From the NCBI GenBank assembly GCA_964612295.1, contig CAZTDY010000057.1:1-26266 (forward strand): a stretch of DNA of 26,266 bases, written 5' to 3'. Below are positions 7,317-14,904 of this stretch, in pieces. How positions within the stretch are numbered: position 1 is the first letter of the stretch; every line of letters starts with the position of its first letter. The translations under genes and the position numbers were made by a program. The notes under the pieces were generated by a model. That model had not been told where the DNA came from, did no database searches, and saw nothing but the letters and a program-made list of their open reading frames with translations. Origin of the DNA: CAYQJL01 sp964612295. Its GTDB lineage: Bacteria; Eisenbacteria; RBG-16-71-46; CAIMUX01; WJJG01.

Positions 7317-8354
7317 CTACGACCGAGCCGCTGGACTGTGCACGAACGTCCGCGCGATCGCCTCCAGCGTTCGCAGCTGAGGCGTCTTGTCCCCAGGGGG
7401 ATTGAAGACGGCCAGATCGATCAGGTAGAGGCGATCGCCGGCATGAAAGCAGATCAGCTTGAAGGGCCCTCCCATGGGAGGATCCAGGTTGCGATAGACG
7501 CCGTGGATCTCCAGGGCATCGTACTGGAGAAAGGTCCGTTCGCGGACCGTGCTGCGTCCAGGGTCGATCTCGTCTCCGCCGTAGTAGTGTTCGCACACCG
7601 TATCCCGGATCCCCATGGCGAGATTCGGGTCCAGGGTCTCGTCCGACTTCTCCTGATAGTAGACGAACATCCAGAGCATCGCGCCGTTGGGCTGCATCGT
7701 CTTGATGCGAACGAAGCGGTTTTCGGTTTGCTCTTCGACGGTGTATCCCTCGGGCACCCGCAGGGTATAGCCGTGGCGCTGCTCGATGCCGCGCACCATC
7801 GCGGTCTGTTCGCCCCCCAGATACATGGTCTTGATCAGACCTTCGATGACCGCGTTCTCGAAGCGCGCGACCAGAGCCTCCCCCTCCTGCTCGAGAAGCG
7901 AGAGGAGCCCGTCCCGTTCGGCGGCGTGCACGAAGAGCACGGTCTGCCCATCGGCCCAGACGTCGGCTCCGAAGGCATAGGCCGCCGCTCTTGCGCCCAT
8001 CTCCTGGTGACGGGCAACGCCCAGGGCCCGCTTGGCGGCCTCGGAGCCCCAGGTCGCGTCTCGGAAATCGGTGAGGATGATCAGATTGCGCCAGTCCTTG
8101 CGGTGCCGGAATCCTGTCGAGTCGGTGCGTTCGACCTTGAATCGGCGCTCATCCCGCAGCGGGGTGTGCACCTTCTTCCCGAACAGGTGGCGCAATGCCT
8201 CGGTGCGGTCATCACGCTCCTGGAAATCGCTGACCAGGGAGAGATCCTGGTTGGGCCCCACGGCCGCGGAGAATGTGCTGGTGCAACCGGAACCGAGAAG
8301 AAGCCCGGAGATGGTCAACAGGAACAGGCCGAGCCCCAGATGGCGCCGCGTCAT
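7317..8354 (-). CDS. DUF4837-like lipoprotein
   Basis: The protein has 345 residues, with a lipoprotein-like signal (MTRRH, a hydrophobic stretch, then GSGC; Cys24 as the lipidation site, though the lipobox is not perfect). The rest resembles DUF4837, a family of envelope proteins of unknown function known mainly from Bacteroidota. An early NLIILTDF segment and GSEAAK near residue 105 would correspond to the family's N-terminal half. The C-terminal block has IHGVYRNLDPPMGGPFK and then LRTLEAIARTF, which match the family's MGGPF and LEAI signatures as I remember them. A profile search would settle this. It is the last gene of the TPR / sigma / anti-sigma / HtrA-like run, 108 nt after the HtrA-like gene, so an envelope-stress role is inferred from context only. 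Confidence 0.65.
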   Translation of the reverse strand: MTRRHLGLGLFLLTISGLLLGSGCTSTFSAAVGPNQDLSLVSDFQERDDRTEALRHLFGKKVHTPLRDERRFKVERTDSTGFRHRKDWRNLIILTDFRDATWGSEAAKRALGVARHQEMGARAAAYAFGADVWADGQTVLFVHAAERDGLLSLLEQEGEALVARFENAVIEGLIKTMYLGGEQTAMVRGIEQRHGYTLRVPEGYTVEEQTENRFVRIKTMQPNGAMLWMFVYYQEKSDETLDPNLAMGIRDTVCEHYYGGDEIDPGRSTVRERTFLQYDALEIHGVYRNLDPPMGGPFKLICFHAGDRLYLIDLAVFNPPGDKTPQLRTLEAIARTFVHSPAARS

Positions 8355-8462
8355 GAATCACCCCTTTCTGACAAAGAATGGTCTCTTTCGATAGCCTACG
8401 GCAGGTTGACCGGGGCGTCCAGGGGTGCGGGGCTGGTTGAGTGAGGATCGGCCGTACGGACT

Positions 8463-9773
8463 CTAGCGCGGCGAGGAGCTGCCGCCGCTCGAGTCGGCCA
8501 TCGTGCTGCTCGCGACCGCCTTCGGCTGAAGCCGGGCGAGACGATCTTTGAACATCCGGGCCCGCGACTCGAGCAGCTTGATCTCGCGCCGAAGGAGGGC
8601 GAGCGTTTCGGTGCGCTGTCTCTTGGCGCTCACGAAGAGGTAGAGGGCATCCTGATCCCCCAGGACCAGGGTCACGCTGCGAGGCACGCCGGCGCGAATC
8701 AGGTCGATCTCGACGGTCTCACCATGCGGAATCTCGGCCAGCATCGCCGTCAGGTCACCCGCCCGCTGGAGCGGGTGGTCGTTGAAGCGAATCAGCTGAT
8801 CCCCCACGAGGATGCCGTAGCGGGCCGCGGGGCTCTGCGGAAGCACCTCCACCACTTTGATGCCCTCGGCCCCTTCCTCATCGGGCCGCGTCGGCCGCAG
8901 GGTCTGGACCCCCATGAATCCGCGGGCCTCTCGCTGGCCGCTTTCGATCTCCATCACGGCCTCGGCCACGCGCTCGGCCGGCACGATCACGCCCGCGTCG
9001 AGCGGTATCCGGTTCTGCCCGGGCAGGATCTGCTCTCCCGACACCGCCCCGCTGATCAACCCGATCCAGTCCCCGTTCAGATTGACCAGGGCTCCCCCGC
9101 CGTTACCGGGGTAGATCGGCGCGGTGATCCGCCAGAGGTATCCGTGCCGGTTGTCGAAGTGCGTTTCGATGCGATCGATCGAGGTGGCCTCGGCGAGGGT
9201 CAACGTGGGGGCCCCCGGGGTCGTGCCGGTCCAGGGACCGTAAGCCACGGCCGCCACCCAGTCCGGCAGGGCGCCCGTGTTGCGGTCGGGGAGGCTCAAG
9301 AACGGAAACGGCGCACCCTCGACCAGGTTCAAGACCGCCACGTGGGTGGCCGCATCCATCCCCTTGTAGATGGCAGGGATCCGCTGTCCGCTCGGAAAGT
9401 GAACCGTGATGCTGTCGCCGGGCTGCGCGGCCCGGGCGGTCGTGACCACACACCCGTGCTCACCCAAGACAATCCCGGACGCAATCAGCCGCTGGTAGGA
9501 GACGCGCGGTGGGCGGTTCGGATCGTCGCTGGGAACGCTGGTTCGCAAGCGGTAGCTCACCACGCTGACGACCGCGGGGCTGACCTGCTCGTAGAGATCG
9601 CTCAGGGCACCTTCCAGCCAGCAGCTGGAAGGGCCCTCGGAGATGGGCACATCGGAATCGAGCTGAGCAAATGGGTGGCCGACGACAAGTCCGACCACCC
9701 AGAAGAGGAGGATCCCGGTCAGAACCGGCCACCGGAGGCGGCAGGTCAATCTAGAAGGTAATGACGACGTCAC
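8463..9773 (-). CDS. HtrA/DegP-like PDZ protein with all three catalytic residues replaced (pseudoprotease)
   Basis: The product has 436 residues. Residues 13-36 form a hydrophobic signal peptide or anchor; a trypsin-like HtrA domain (about 55-275), one PDZ domain (about 284-372, carboxylate loop GFMGV) and a charged coiled-coil tail (about 382-418) follow. Against DegP, the His motif VVTNNHVV reads VVTTARAA (His to Arg114). The Asp motif (DPRSDIAL) reads DAATHVAV (Asp to His144), and the Ser motif GNSGGALVN reads GNGGGALVN (Ser to Gly225). The flanking residues are conserved, so the fold should be kept without protease activity. GTG 9773 is preferred: AGGGA lies 8 nt upstream and a signal peptide follows. 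TTG 9749 is an alternative. It overlaps the anti-sigma gene by 23 nt. An envelope sensor or chaperone role is inference. Confidence 0.88.
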   Translation of the reverse strand: MTSSLPSRLTCRLRWPVLTGILLFWVVGLVVGHPFAQLDSDVPISEGPSSCWLEGALSDLYEQVSPAVVSVVSYRLRTSVPSDDPNRPPRVSYQRLIASGIVLGEHGCVVTTARAAQPGDSITVHFPSGQRIPAIYKGMDAATHVAVLNLVEGAPFPFLSLPDRNTGALPDWVAAVAYGPWTGTTPGAPTLTLAEATSIDRIETHFDNRHGYLWRITAPIYPGNGGGALVNLNGDWIGLISGAVSGEQILPGQNRIPLDAGVIVPAERVAEAVMEIESGQREARGFMGVQTLRPTRPDEEGAEGIKVVEVLPQSPAARYGILVGDQLIRFNDHPLQRAGDLTAMLAEIPHGETVEIDLIRAGVPRSVTLVLGDQDALYLFVSAKRQRTETLALLRREIKLLESRARMFKDRLARLQPKAVASSTMADSSGGSSSPR

Positions 9774-10410
9774 TCTGCGAGTCCCTGTCGCTTTGGACCG
9801 TCCTTTGTCCAATGCTGCCCCGGGGAACCAGTTGGCCCTCTTGATCCAGCATGTAAGGCTCGAGGAGATACTCCTCATCCAACCCTTCCTGATCGTCACT
9901 GTCCGGTAGTTCAAGATCGGCAAACGGACCGTCAACTCCAGCGTCCGCGGGGTTTCTATCGGAGACAGCTTCGACATTGTCGGCCATACCCGGCATTCCG
10001 GTACCCGGGTTGGTCATCGCACCGCCATCGTCGGAGCCGCCACTGAAGCCAATGAGCAAGCCGACGCCCAAGCCGAACGCCGCACCCATGGCGGGGCGCA
10101 ACCAGGCGGAGGCTAACGCTTCGCGCAGCCATTCACCCACGCTGAGCGACTCCCGCACGGGCTCGTCGGCAACTTCCAGCTGCCCGGCCTCGGCTTCGGC
10201 GATGCGCGCCTGCACCGCGGCAAGGAACCCCTCGCCCGGATCAGTCTCGGGTAGATCGTGGAGCAATCCCAAAAGGCATTGCAGTTGTTCTTCCTCGTCT
10301 GCGCATTCCTTGCACATGCCGAGGTGAGTGCGAAGTCGCTCTTCCTCCTCGAACGTCAGGTCTCGATCGAGGTATTCGGAGAGACGTCGTTTGGCTTCGC
10401 TGCATTTCAT
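9751..10410 (-). CDS. Zinc-finger anti-sigma factor (ZAS/RseA-like), membrane-anchored
   Basis: Likely binds and holds the ECF sigma factor encoded just upstream. The 219 residues begin with an anti-sigma zinc-finger domain: Cys3, then HxxxCxxC at His29, Cys33 and Cys36. A helical linker follows, then one membrane segment at about 104-123 (WLRPAMGAAFGLGVGLLIGF) and an extracytoplasmic tail of about 95 residues rich in Asp and Gly. The protein ends in SDVVITF; a C-terminal hydrophobic Phe is the type of end that DegS-class PDZ domains bind. Its ATG overlaps the sigma-factor stop (ATGA-type, 4 nt), the usual coupling for sigma/anti-sigma pairs. The following gene encodes a PDZ-containing HtrA-like protein. 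The sigma partner is assigned from adjacency, not from sequence. Confidence 0.88.
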   Translation of the reverse strand: MKCSEAKRRLSEYLDRDLTFEEEERLRTHLGMCKECADEEEQLQCLLGLLHDLPETDPGEGFLAAVQARIAEAEAGQLEVADEPVRESLSVGEWLREALASAWLRPAMGAAFGLGVGLLIGFSGGSDDGGAMTNPGTGMPGMADNVEAVSDRNPADAGVDGPFADLELPDSDDQEGLDEEYLLEPYMLDQEGQLVPRGSIGQRTVQSDRDSQSDVVITF

Positions 10411-11117
10411 TTCGCCGGCCTCCGCTTGAGAACGGGCTCAAGCATCTCTTTGAGTTGGTTCCTCGCGCGATTGATCCTGCTGCGGACGGTGCCGCCGGGT
10501 ATGCTCAGGACCAATTCGATCTCCTCGTAGGTCAGTTGCTGCACATCGCGTAGCAGAATGACCTCGCGGTACTTCATGGGCAGCTTGTGAATGGCGGCCA
10601 TCACGATTTCTTCCACCTGATGTTGATGCGCCGCACTCTCGGGACCCGGACGTTTATCCGCCAGAAACGCTCCGGAGTCTCCGGTGGCCTCCAGCAGGCT
10701 ATCCAAGCTCATCACGCCCTTGAGTCGGGACTTCCGCCGGATCTCGTTCTTGGCCAGATTGGCCGCGATCGTGTAGATCCAGGTGCTGAACCGCCCGCTG
10801 CGCCGGTAGCGCTTTCGGTGGAGGTAGACCCTGAGGAAAACCTCCTGAGCGATTTCAGCGGCCCGGTCCCGGTCGTAAATGAACCGGTGGACAAGATTGG
10901 TCACCTTGCCCTGGTAGCGCCGCACCAGCTGTGCAAAAGCAGCCTCACTCCCCTCGACGATTTTCTCCATGAGGTCTTCGTCGGGAAGCTCGGTCAAGCT
11001 CAAGCTGTCATTTTGCTCGGCAGCTGGCATATCCCTCGTTTCGTCTGCATTTACCCGGGACTCAGGGGCTGGTTCCGCAGGGGTGCGCGAATCCTGTCCG
11101 CTCTTGCTGGGCGACAT
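10407..11117 (-). CDS. ECF-family RNA polymerase sigma factor (RpoE-like)
   Basis: Directs RNA polymerase to an extracytoplasmic-stress regulon. Of 236 residues, the first 48 are a poorly conserved, polar extension. Sigma region 2 runs about 58-130: AFAQLVRRYQG, then AEIAQEVFLRVY, then FSTWIYTIAANLAKNEIRRKSR. Region 4 runs about 170-222, with LPMKYREVILLRDVQQLTYEEI and the recognition helix GGTVRSRINRAR. There is no region 3, as expected for ECF factors. ATG 11117 lies two bases after the TPR-gene stop and has GAGAGG 5 nt upstream. The stop overlaps the anti-sigma ATG. It is very probably co-transcribed with the TPR gene and may feed back on the operon promoter; the predicted -10 at 12927-12932 does not have an obvious ECF-type -35. 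Confidence 0.94.
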   Translation of the reverse strand: MSPSKSGQDSRTPAEPAPESRVNADETRDMPAAEQNDSLSLTELPDEDLMEKIVEGSEAAFAQLVRRYQGKVTNLVHRFIYDRDRAAEIAQEVFLRVYLHRKRYRRSGRFSTWIYTIAANLAKNEIRRKSRLKGVMSLDSLLEATGDSGAFLADKRPGPESAAHQHQVEEIVMAAIHKLPMKYREVILLRDVQQLTYEEIELVLSIPGGTVRSRINRARNQLKEMLEPVLKRRPAK

Positions 11118-11119
11118 GC

Positions 11120-12877
11120 CTACCTCTCGTCCTCAAGGCTCTCAAGAAAGTCGGTGAGCGCAGGATCCTCAGGGTTCCACTTCAGTCCAAGTTCAAGTAC
11201 TCTCAGAGCTTCCGCCGCTCGCCCGGCATCGAGCACCACCTGCGCAAGGTGACGGTAGATCTCCGGATGGCGCCCACCCAGGGAAATGGCTCGATTGAGC
11301 CACTCCTCCGCTCGCCCCAGATCGCCCCTCTTGTACCAGAGCCAGCCCATGCTGTCGAGAAAAGCCGGATTCTGTGGATCCTGCTTGAGCGCTCGCTTGA
11401 TGAGCGTCTCCGCCTCGTCCAGACGCATCCCCCGGTCGATCCACATGTAGCCCATGAAATTGAGTGCTTCCGCGTTCTCGGGCGTGTGGGCCAGGACCGT
11501 GTCGACCGCCTCGGTCGCTTCGTCGATCCGGGCATTGGCCTCCAAGAAGGTCGCGTATTCGAGTCGCACGTCGTCGTCATCCGGCGCCCGGGTCAGCGCC
11601 TCGCGGACAAACTCGAGGCCGCGCGACCATTTGTGGAGCTCGCGGCAGAGAGCGGCGGCCACGAGGGCCGGCTCGGGGTCGACCTCATCGAGAACCATCC
11701 ACCGCTCGACGTAGGAAAGGGCCTCGGACGGCCTCCCGAGATCCGCCAGACTGAAGCCGGCCACCCGCCACGCTTCGACGCTCTCGGGGGCGAGTTCCGT
11801 CAGCTGCCGTGCAGCTGCTAGGGCCTCTTCCAGGTTCCCTTCCGCGAAACCGATCCGCATCTCCCACAGGAGCGCGATCTCGGCCTGGATCCCCATCGTT
11901 CTGGCCTCGGCAATGAGTTCGAGCGCCCGGTCGACCAACCCCTGGCGATAGGAGATCAGCCCCAGCTGCAGAACCGGCAGCGCATCCTCGGGGTGCTGCT
12001 GCCGGATCGTGAGCAGCTCTTGCTCCGCTCCCTCCCATTGGCCCGAATCCATGAGCAATTCGACGAGCTGCCAGTGTACCTGCTTCTGCTCGGGAAGAGT
12101 CTCGACCAGGGCACGGTAGAACCGGACCAACTCGGGGATCCGGCCCACCTGCTTGAGCAGCGTCGTCATCTGTTCGCGCAGGCCGGGATACTCCGGCGCG
12201 ATGTCCAGGATTGTCCAGAAGTCTAGGACGGCTTCATCGTATCGCCCCAGGCGCGTGAAGAATCCCGCTCGGCGGTCGAGCAGTCGCGGCGAGACGGGGT
12301 TCTTGGCCACCAGTTGGTTGAGGGGGAGCAAGGCCTCCTCGTATCGCCGCAACCGTTCGAGCAGGTTGCTCAAGACGGTCAGGTGGCGCGTCGTCGGACG
12401 GATCTCGCTCAACCGGGTGAGGTGCGGCACCGCCTCATCCAGCGCGCCGGACGCGAGAAGACCCGCGCCGCTGGCCCAGAGGGCGTCGGCGTGGAGGGAA
12501 TCCAATTCGACGGCGCGCTGCCCCAGTCGGGCGGCCTGCGCCGGCTCACGCATCTCGAGATAGCACATCGCCTGGCGGGCGATGACCTCGGCGTTTCCCC
12601 CGGTCTGCTCCTCCACCTGGGCATAGAGGGCGAGGGCCCCCGACAGATCGCCCGCATCCTCCGCCTGGATGGCGCGGCAGAAAAGCGTCCAGAGCCGGTC
12701 TCTCTCGTGGACCGAATCCGGAACCGCCGCGGTGGCGATCTCCCCCTCCAAGAGGGGCATCAGAGCCTCCTGAGCATTCAAGCCACAGACGCCGCCCCCG
12801 ATGAAAAGCGCGCAGAGAATCCCGACCACGGCCCTTATTCGGTGAGGACGCAAACGTTTAGGTCGGTTATTCTTCAA
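11120..12877 (-). CDS. Secreted TPR-repeat protein
   Basis: A periplasmic or outer-surface scaffold with a signal peptide (basic RPKRLRPHRIR, a hydrophobic stretch, LNA-QE cleavage-like site near residue 35). About eleven tetratricopeptide repeats follow through the remaining 550 residues of 585. Clear units include GALALYAQVEEQTGGN, the RRYEEALLPLNQLV region and a C-terminal block (FMGYMWIDRGMRLDEAETL, then LDSMGWLWYKRGDLGRAEEW) typical of Gram-negative envelope TPR proteins. TTG 12877 is chosen: GGAGGGGG lies 5-10 nt upstream and the signal peptide begins there. The frame is open to 13246, but that would cover the divergent lipoprotein promoter and start. It is first in the operon with the sigma and anti-sigma genes. 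Its binding partner is unknown. Confidence 0.85.
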   Translation of the reverse strand: MKNNRPKRLRPHRIRAVVGILCALFIGGGVCGLNAQEALMPLLEGEIATAAVPDSVHERDRLWTLFCRAIQAEDAGDLSGALALYAQVEEQTGGNAEVIARQAMCYLEMREPAQAARLGQRAVELDSLHADALWASGAGLLASGALDEAVPHLTRLSEIRPTTRHLTVLSNLLERLRRYEEALLPLNQLVAKNPVSPRLLDRRAGFFTRLGRYDEAVLDFWTILDIAPEYPGLREQMTTLLKQVGRIPELVRFYRALVETLPEQKQVHWQLVELLMDSGQWEGAEQELLTIRQQHPEDALPVLQLGLISYRQGLVDRALELIAEARTMGIQAEIALLWEMRIGFAEGNLEEALAAARQLTELAPESVEAWRVAGFSLADLGRPSEALSYVERWMVLDEVDPEPALVAAALCRELHKWSRGLEFVREALTRAPDDDDVRLEYATFLEANARIDEATEAVDTVLAHTPENAEALNFMGYMWIDRGMRLDEAETLIKRALKQDPQNPAFLDSMGWLWYKRGDLGRAEEWLNRAISLGGRHPEIYRHLAQVVLDAGRAAEALRVLELGLKWNPEDPALTDFLESLEDER

Positions 12878-12926
12878 GTCCTGACCCCCTCCACCGTCAG
12901 CGCCGGGAACACCGGTCCGTACCAGG

Positions 12927-12932
12927 AGTATA
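12927..12932 (-). promoter_or_regulatory. Possible -10 element for the TPR/sigma/anti-sigma operon
   Basis: The minus strand reads TATACT at 12932-12927 (preceded by GA), about 50 nt ahead of the TTG start at 12877. No good -35 hexamer lies 16-18 nt further upstream, so it may need an activator or be recognised differently. Confidence 0.3.
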
Positions 12933-13024
12933 TCGGCATGGATGCTATCAGACTTCTCTCTAGAGGGCATACCTTCTCGTGGGGCGATAAGGTCCCACAG
13001 AAGGAGGACGCCGCGGTGCACTTT

Positions 13025-13054
13025 TTGACAGAAGCACCAGCTCCTACGTATACT
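13025..13054 (+). promoter_or_regulatory. Near-consensus sigma-70 promoter for the lipoprotein and PorV-like genes
   Basis: TTGACA at 13025-13030 is a perfect -35 and TATACT at 13049-13054 a strong -10, with an 18-nt spacer. Transcription would start near 13061, about 20 nt before the ATG at 13082, whose GGAGG ribosome-binding site lies in between. It diverges from the TPR operon. Confidence 0.72.
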
Positions 13055-13081
13055 TGCCGATGTAGGGAAGGGAGGAGACGG

Positions 13082-13657
13082 ATGAAAGCAAGACGACTCA
13101 GCCAGCGGCATGTGCGCCTCGTCGGCCTGATGGCACTCGTCCTCATCGCCTGGGGTGGGAGTGGTTGCTATACCCGCCTCAGTCATCCCGCCCACCAAGA
13201 GGATCTGGCGTCGTCCGAAGCCGCCGGAAGCTGCACGCGTTGCCACGCAGAGCGTCTGGAGGAAAGCCAGGACGGCTCCTCCTGGGTGGACTACTACAGC
13301 TACTCCTCCTCACCCTGGCTCAACTACTACGCGTCACCCTGGTGGTACGAAAGCGAGTGGGTTCACTGCAACTGGGAATGCTCGGAGCCGACCCAGTCCC
13401 GCTGGGTCGCCGGCGAGAAAGAACCCACCGGCCGTCTCGCCTGGGGACGACGGCTCACGGCCGATGGCAACTCCCCCCATGACGACATCGACCGCACGAC
13501 CAGTTCCGCCCCCAACATCCCGGCGCCCTCCGCGCCGGCGTCCTCCGGACCGTCCGTGACCGCACCGGCTGAATCCGGCACTGGAAGCCAGGCCGCGGAT
13601 CGAGAAAAGGAAGCTGAAAAGCAGAAGCGTCAGTCGGGTCGAGCAGTCCGTCGATAG
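13082..13657 (+). CDS. Small lipoprotein-like protein with a CxxCH motif and a Tyr/Trp-rich segment
   Basis: I do not recognise a family. The 191-residue product begins with a basic N-terminus, a hydrophobic stretch (14-26) and GGSGC, so Cys29 may be lipidated, though the lipobox lacks the usual Leu at -3. Residues 51-55 (CTRCH) match a c-type haem attachment motif. An aromatic stretch (about 68-98) with several YY, PW and WW pairs follows, then a second Cys pair, CNWEC at 96-100, which could bind metal or form a disulfide. The C-terminal 60 residues are Pro/Ser/Ala-rich, then Lys/Arg/Glu-rich, and probably disordered. The start is well supported by GGAGG 6-7 nt upstream and a strong promoter. 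It is followed by the PorV-like gene 25 nt later. No cytochrome maturation gene is in the window. Confidence 0.75.
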   Translation: MKARRLSQRHVRLVGLMALVLIAWGGSGCYTRLSHPAHQEDLASSEAAGSCTRCHAERLEESQDGSSWVDYYSYSSSPWLNYYASPWWYESEWVHCNWECSEPTQSRWVAGEKEPTGRLAWGRRLTADGNSPHDDIDRTTSSAPNIPAPSAPASSGPSVTAPAESGTGSQAADREKEAEKQKRQSGRAVRR

Positions 13658-13682
13658 GCTCTCCTACAAAGGATGTTTAAGG

Positions 13683-14897
13683 ATGAGGTCCCTCGTTCTC
13701 TCGCTCTTCGGTGCATTGGTTTGTCTCTCCCCCGCGGTTGCCCAGGAGGATGTCTGGGTTCCCGACCTTCCCCTCACCCACGACACGGGCACCTCCGCGC
13801 GGGCCATGGGAATGGGCGGCGCCTATCTGGCGATCTCCGATGACGCCTCCGCGCTCCGCGCCAATCCGGCCGGCCTGGCGCGGATCGGGCGGATCGAGTT
13901 CGGCGCATCGCTCGTCGATCGCACATTGGACCTCAAGACGGTCGACCAGGGAGATCCCTCCAATGCTGATCTGGCCAAGTCGCGCATTGCGGCCTTGAGC
14001 TTCGTCTACCCCTTCCCCACCTACCGCGGCAGCATGGTCCTGGCGGTGGGGTATTTCGTTCCCCATGTGCTGGACCGCAACTACGTCCGGGCGGGCGGCA
14101 ATCGCCAAGAACAGCTGTTCGAGGAGGGTGCGGTCGCTGAGTGGTCGGCCGGCATCGCGGTGGACATGAGCCCCACGCTGTCGGTCGGCGTGCGCGCAAC
14201 CCGCATCTACGGGTCCCGCTTCCAGGACTGGGTGTTTCAGAACGCGGACTACGATGTGCACGAGATCTCCGACCTGGAGATCTCCGGATTCACGGCCTCG
14301 GTCGGCGCCTTGGCGCGTGTGGCGCCCTGGGCCCAGCTGGGGCTCGTGCTCGATCTTCCTCGCTGGCTGCGCAACGAAGCCACCTTCGACGACTTCATCA
14401 CCACCGAAGACATGACCCTGCCCTTCAGCGTCGGCGCCGGCTTGGCGGCCTCGCTCCAGAGGCTGTTGATCGCCGGTGACATCCGGATGACCGACTGGAC
14501 GCAAATCGACTACGAAGGGCCCCTGCGCTACACCGACGCGAGTGGCAATCGTCAACTCGCCTACCGCCGAACCTGGAATCTCCATGTGGGAGCCGAATAC
14601 CTGGTCGATCTGGGGAACACGGTTCCGATCCGCCTGCGGGCCGGGCTGGCCCACGAGCCGGTGCCCTACCGGGTGGTGTTCGAGGACATCACCGAGGAAG
14701 GTGATCCGGTCTACAGCAAGGGACGCTTCAGTCCTGACCGGAGCTACTTCACGATCGGGGGCGGAGTTCTTCTGGCGGAATCTCTGACGCTGGACGTGGC
14801 CTACGCCAGCGGGTCGTTCGAGCGGAAAGGGGAAACCCTGACGGAGCAGGAAGAGGAACGGCGGCTTCTGATCACCGCCAGCTTCCGACTCAACTAG
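13683..14897 (+). CDS. Outer-membrane beta-barrel protein, PorV/OmpP1/FadL-like
   Basis: A 404-residue exported protein with a clear signal peptide (MRSLVLSLFGALVCLSPAVA-QE). The mature N-terminus carries the family signature ARAMGMGGAYLAISDDASALRANPAGLAR, typical of PorV and OmpP1/FadL-like barrels. The remainder is a run of alternating amphipathic strands with turns, ending in RRLLITASFRLN. FadL members import hydrophobic compounds; PorV proteins work with type IX secretion or exopolysaccharide export. The sequence does not say which applies. There are no type IX genes nearby. The gene follows the CxxCH lipoprotein by 25 nt and is probably co-transcribed with it. It converges on rnc, with a 7-bp gap. 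Confidence 0.88.
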   Translation: MRSLVLSLFGALVCLSPAVAQEDVWVPDLPLTHDTGTSARAMGMGGAYLAISDDASALRANPAGLARIGRIEFGASLVDRTLDLKTVDQGDPSNADLAKSRIAALSFVYPFPTYRGSMVLAVGYFVPHVLDRNYVRAGGNRQEQLFEEGAVAEWSAGIAVDMSPTLSVGVRATRIYGSRFQDWVFQNADYDVHEISDLEISGFTASVGALARVAPWAQLGLVLDLPRWLRNEATFDDFITTEDMTLPFSVGAGLAASLQRLLIAGDIRMTDWTQIDYEGPLRYTDASGNRQLAYRRTWNLHVGAEYLVDLGNTVPIRLRAGLAHEPVPYRVVFEDITEEGDPVYSKGRFSPDRSYFTIGGGVLLAESLTLDVAYASGSFERKGETLTEQEEERRLLITASFRLN

Positions 14898-14904
14898 CGG
14901 GCGG

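Noticed and set aside
7302..8444. Plus-strand open frame opposite the DUF4837-like gene
   Set aside because: No signal peptide or domain; the minus-strand frame has a lipoprotein signal and family-like motifs.
12878..13246. Extending the TPR protein upstream to 13246
   Set aside because: This would bury the signal peptide 123 residues inside the protein and run across the divergent lipoprotein promoter and start.
13232..13246. Calling the lipoprotein a cytochrome c outright
   Set aside because: One CxxCH in a Cys-containing protein can occur by chance; no distal Met or His ligand pattern is recognised.
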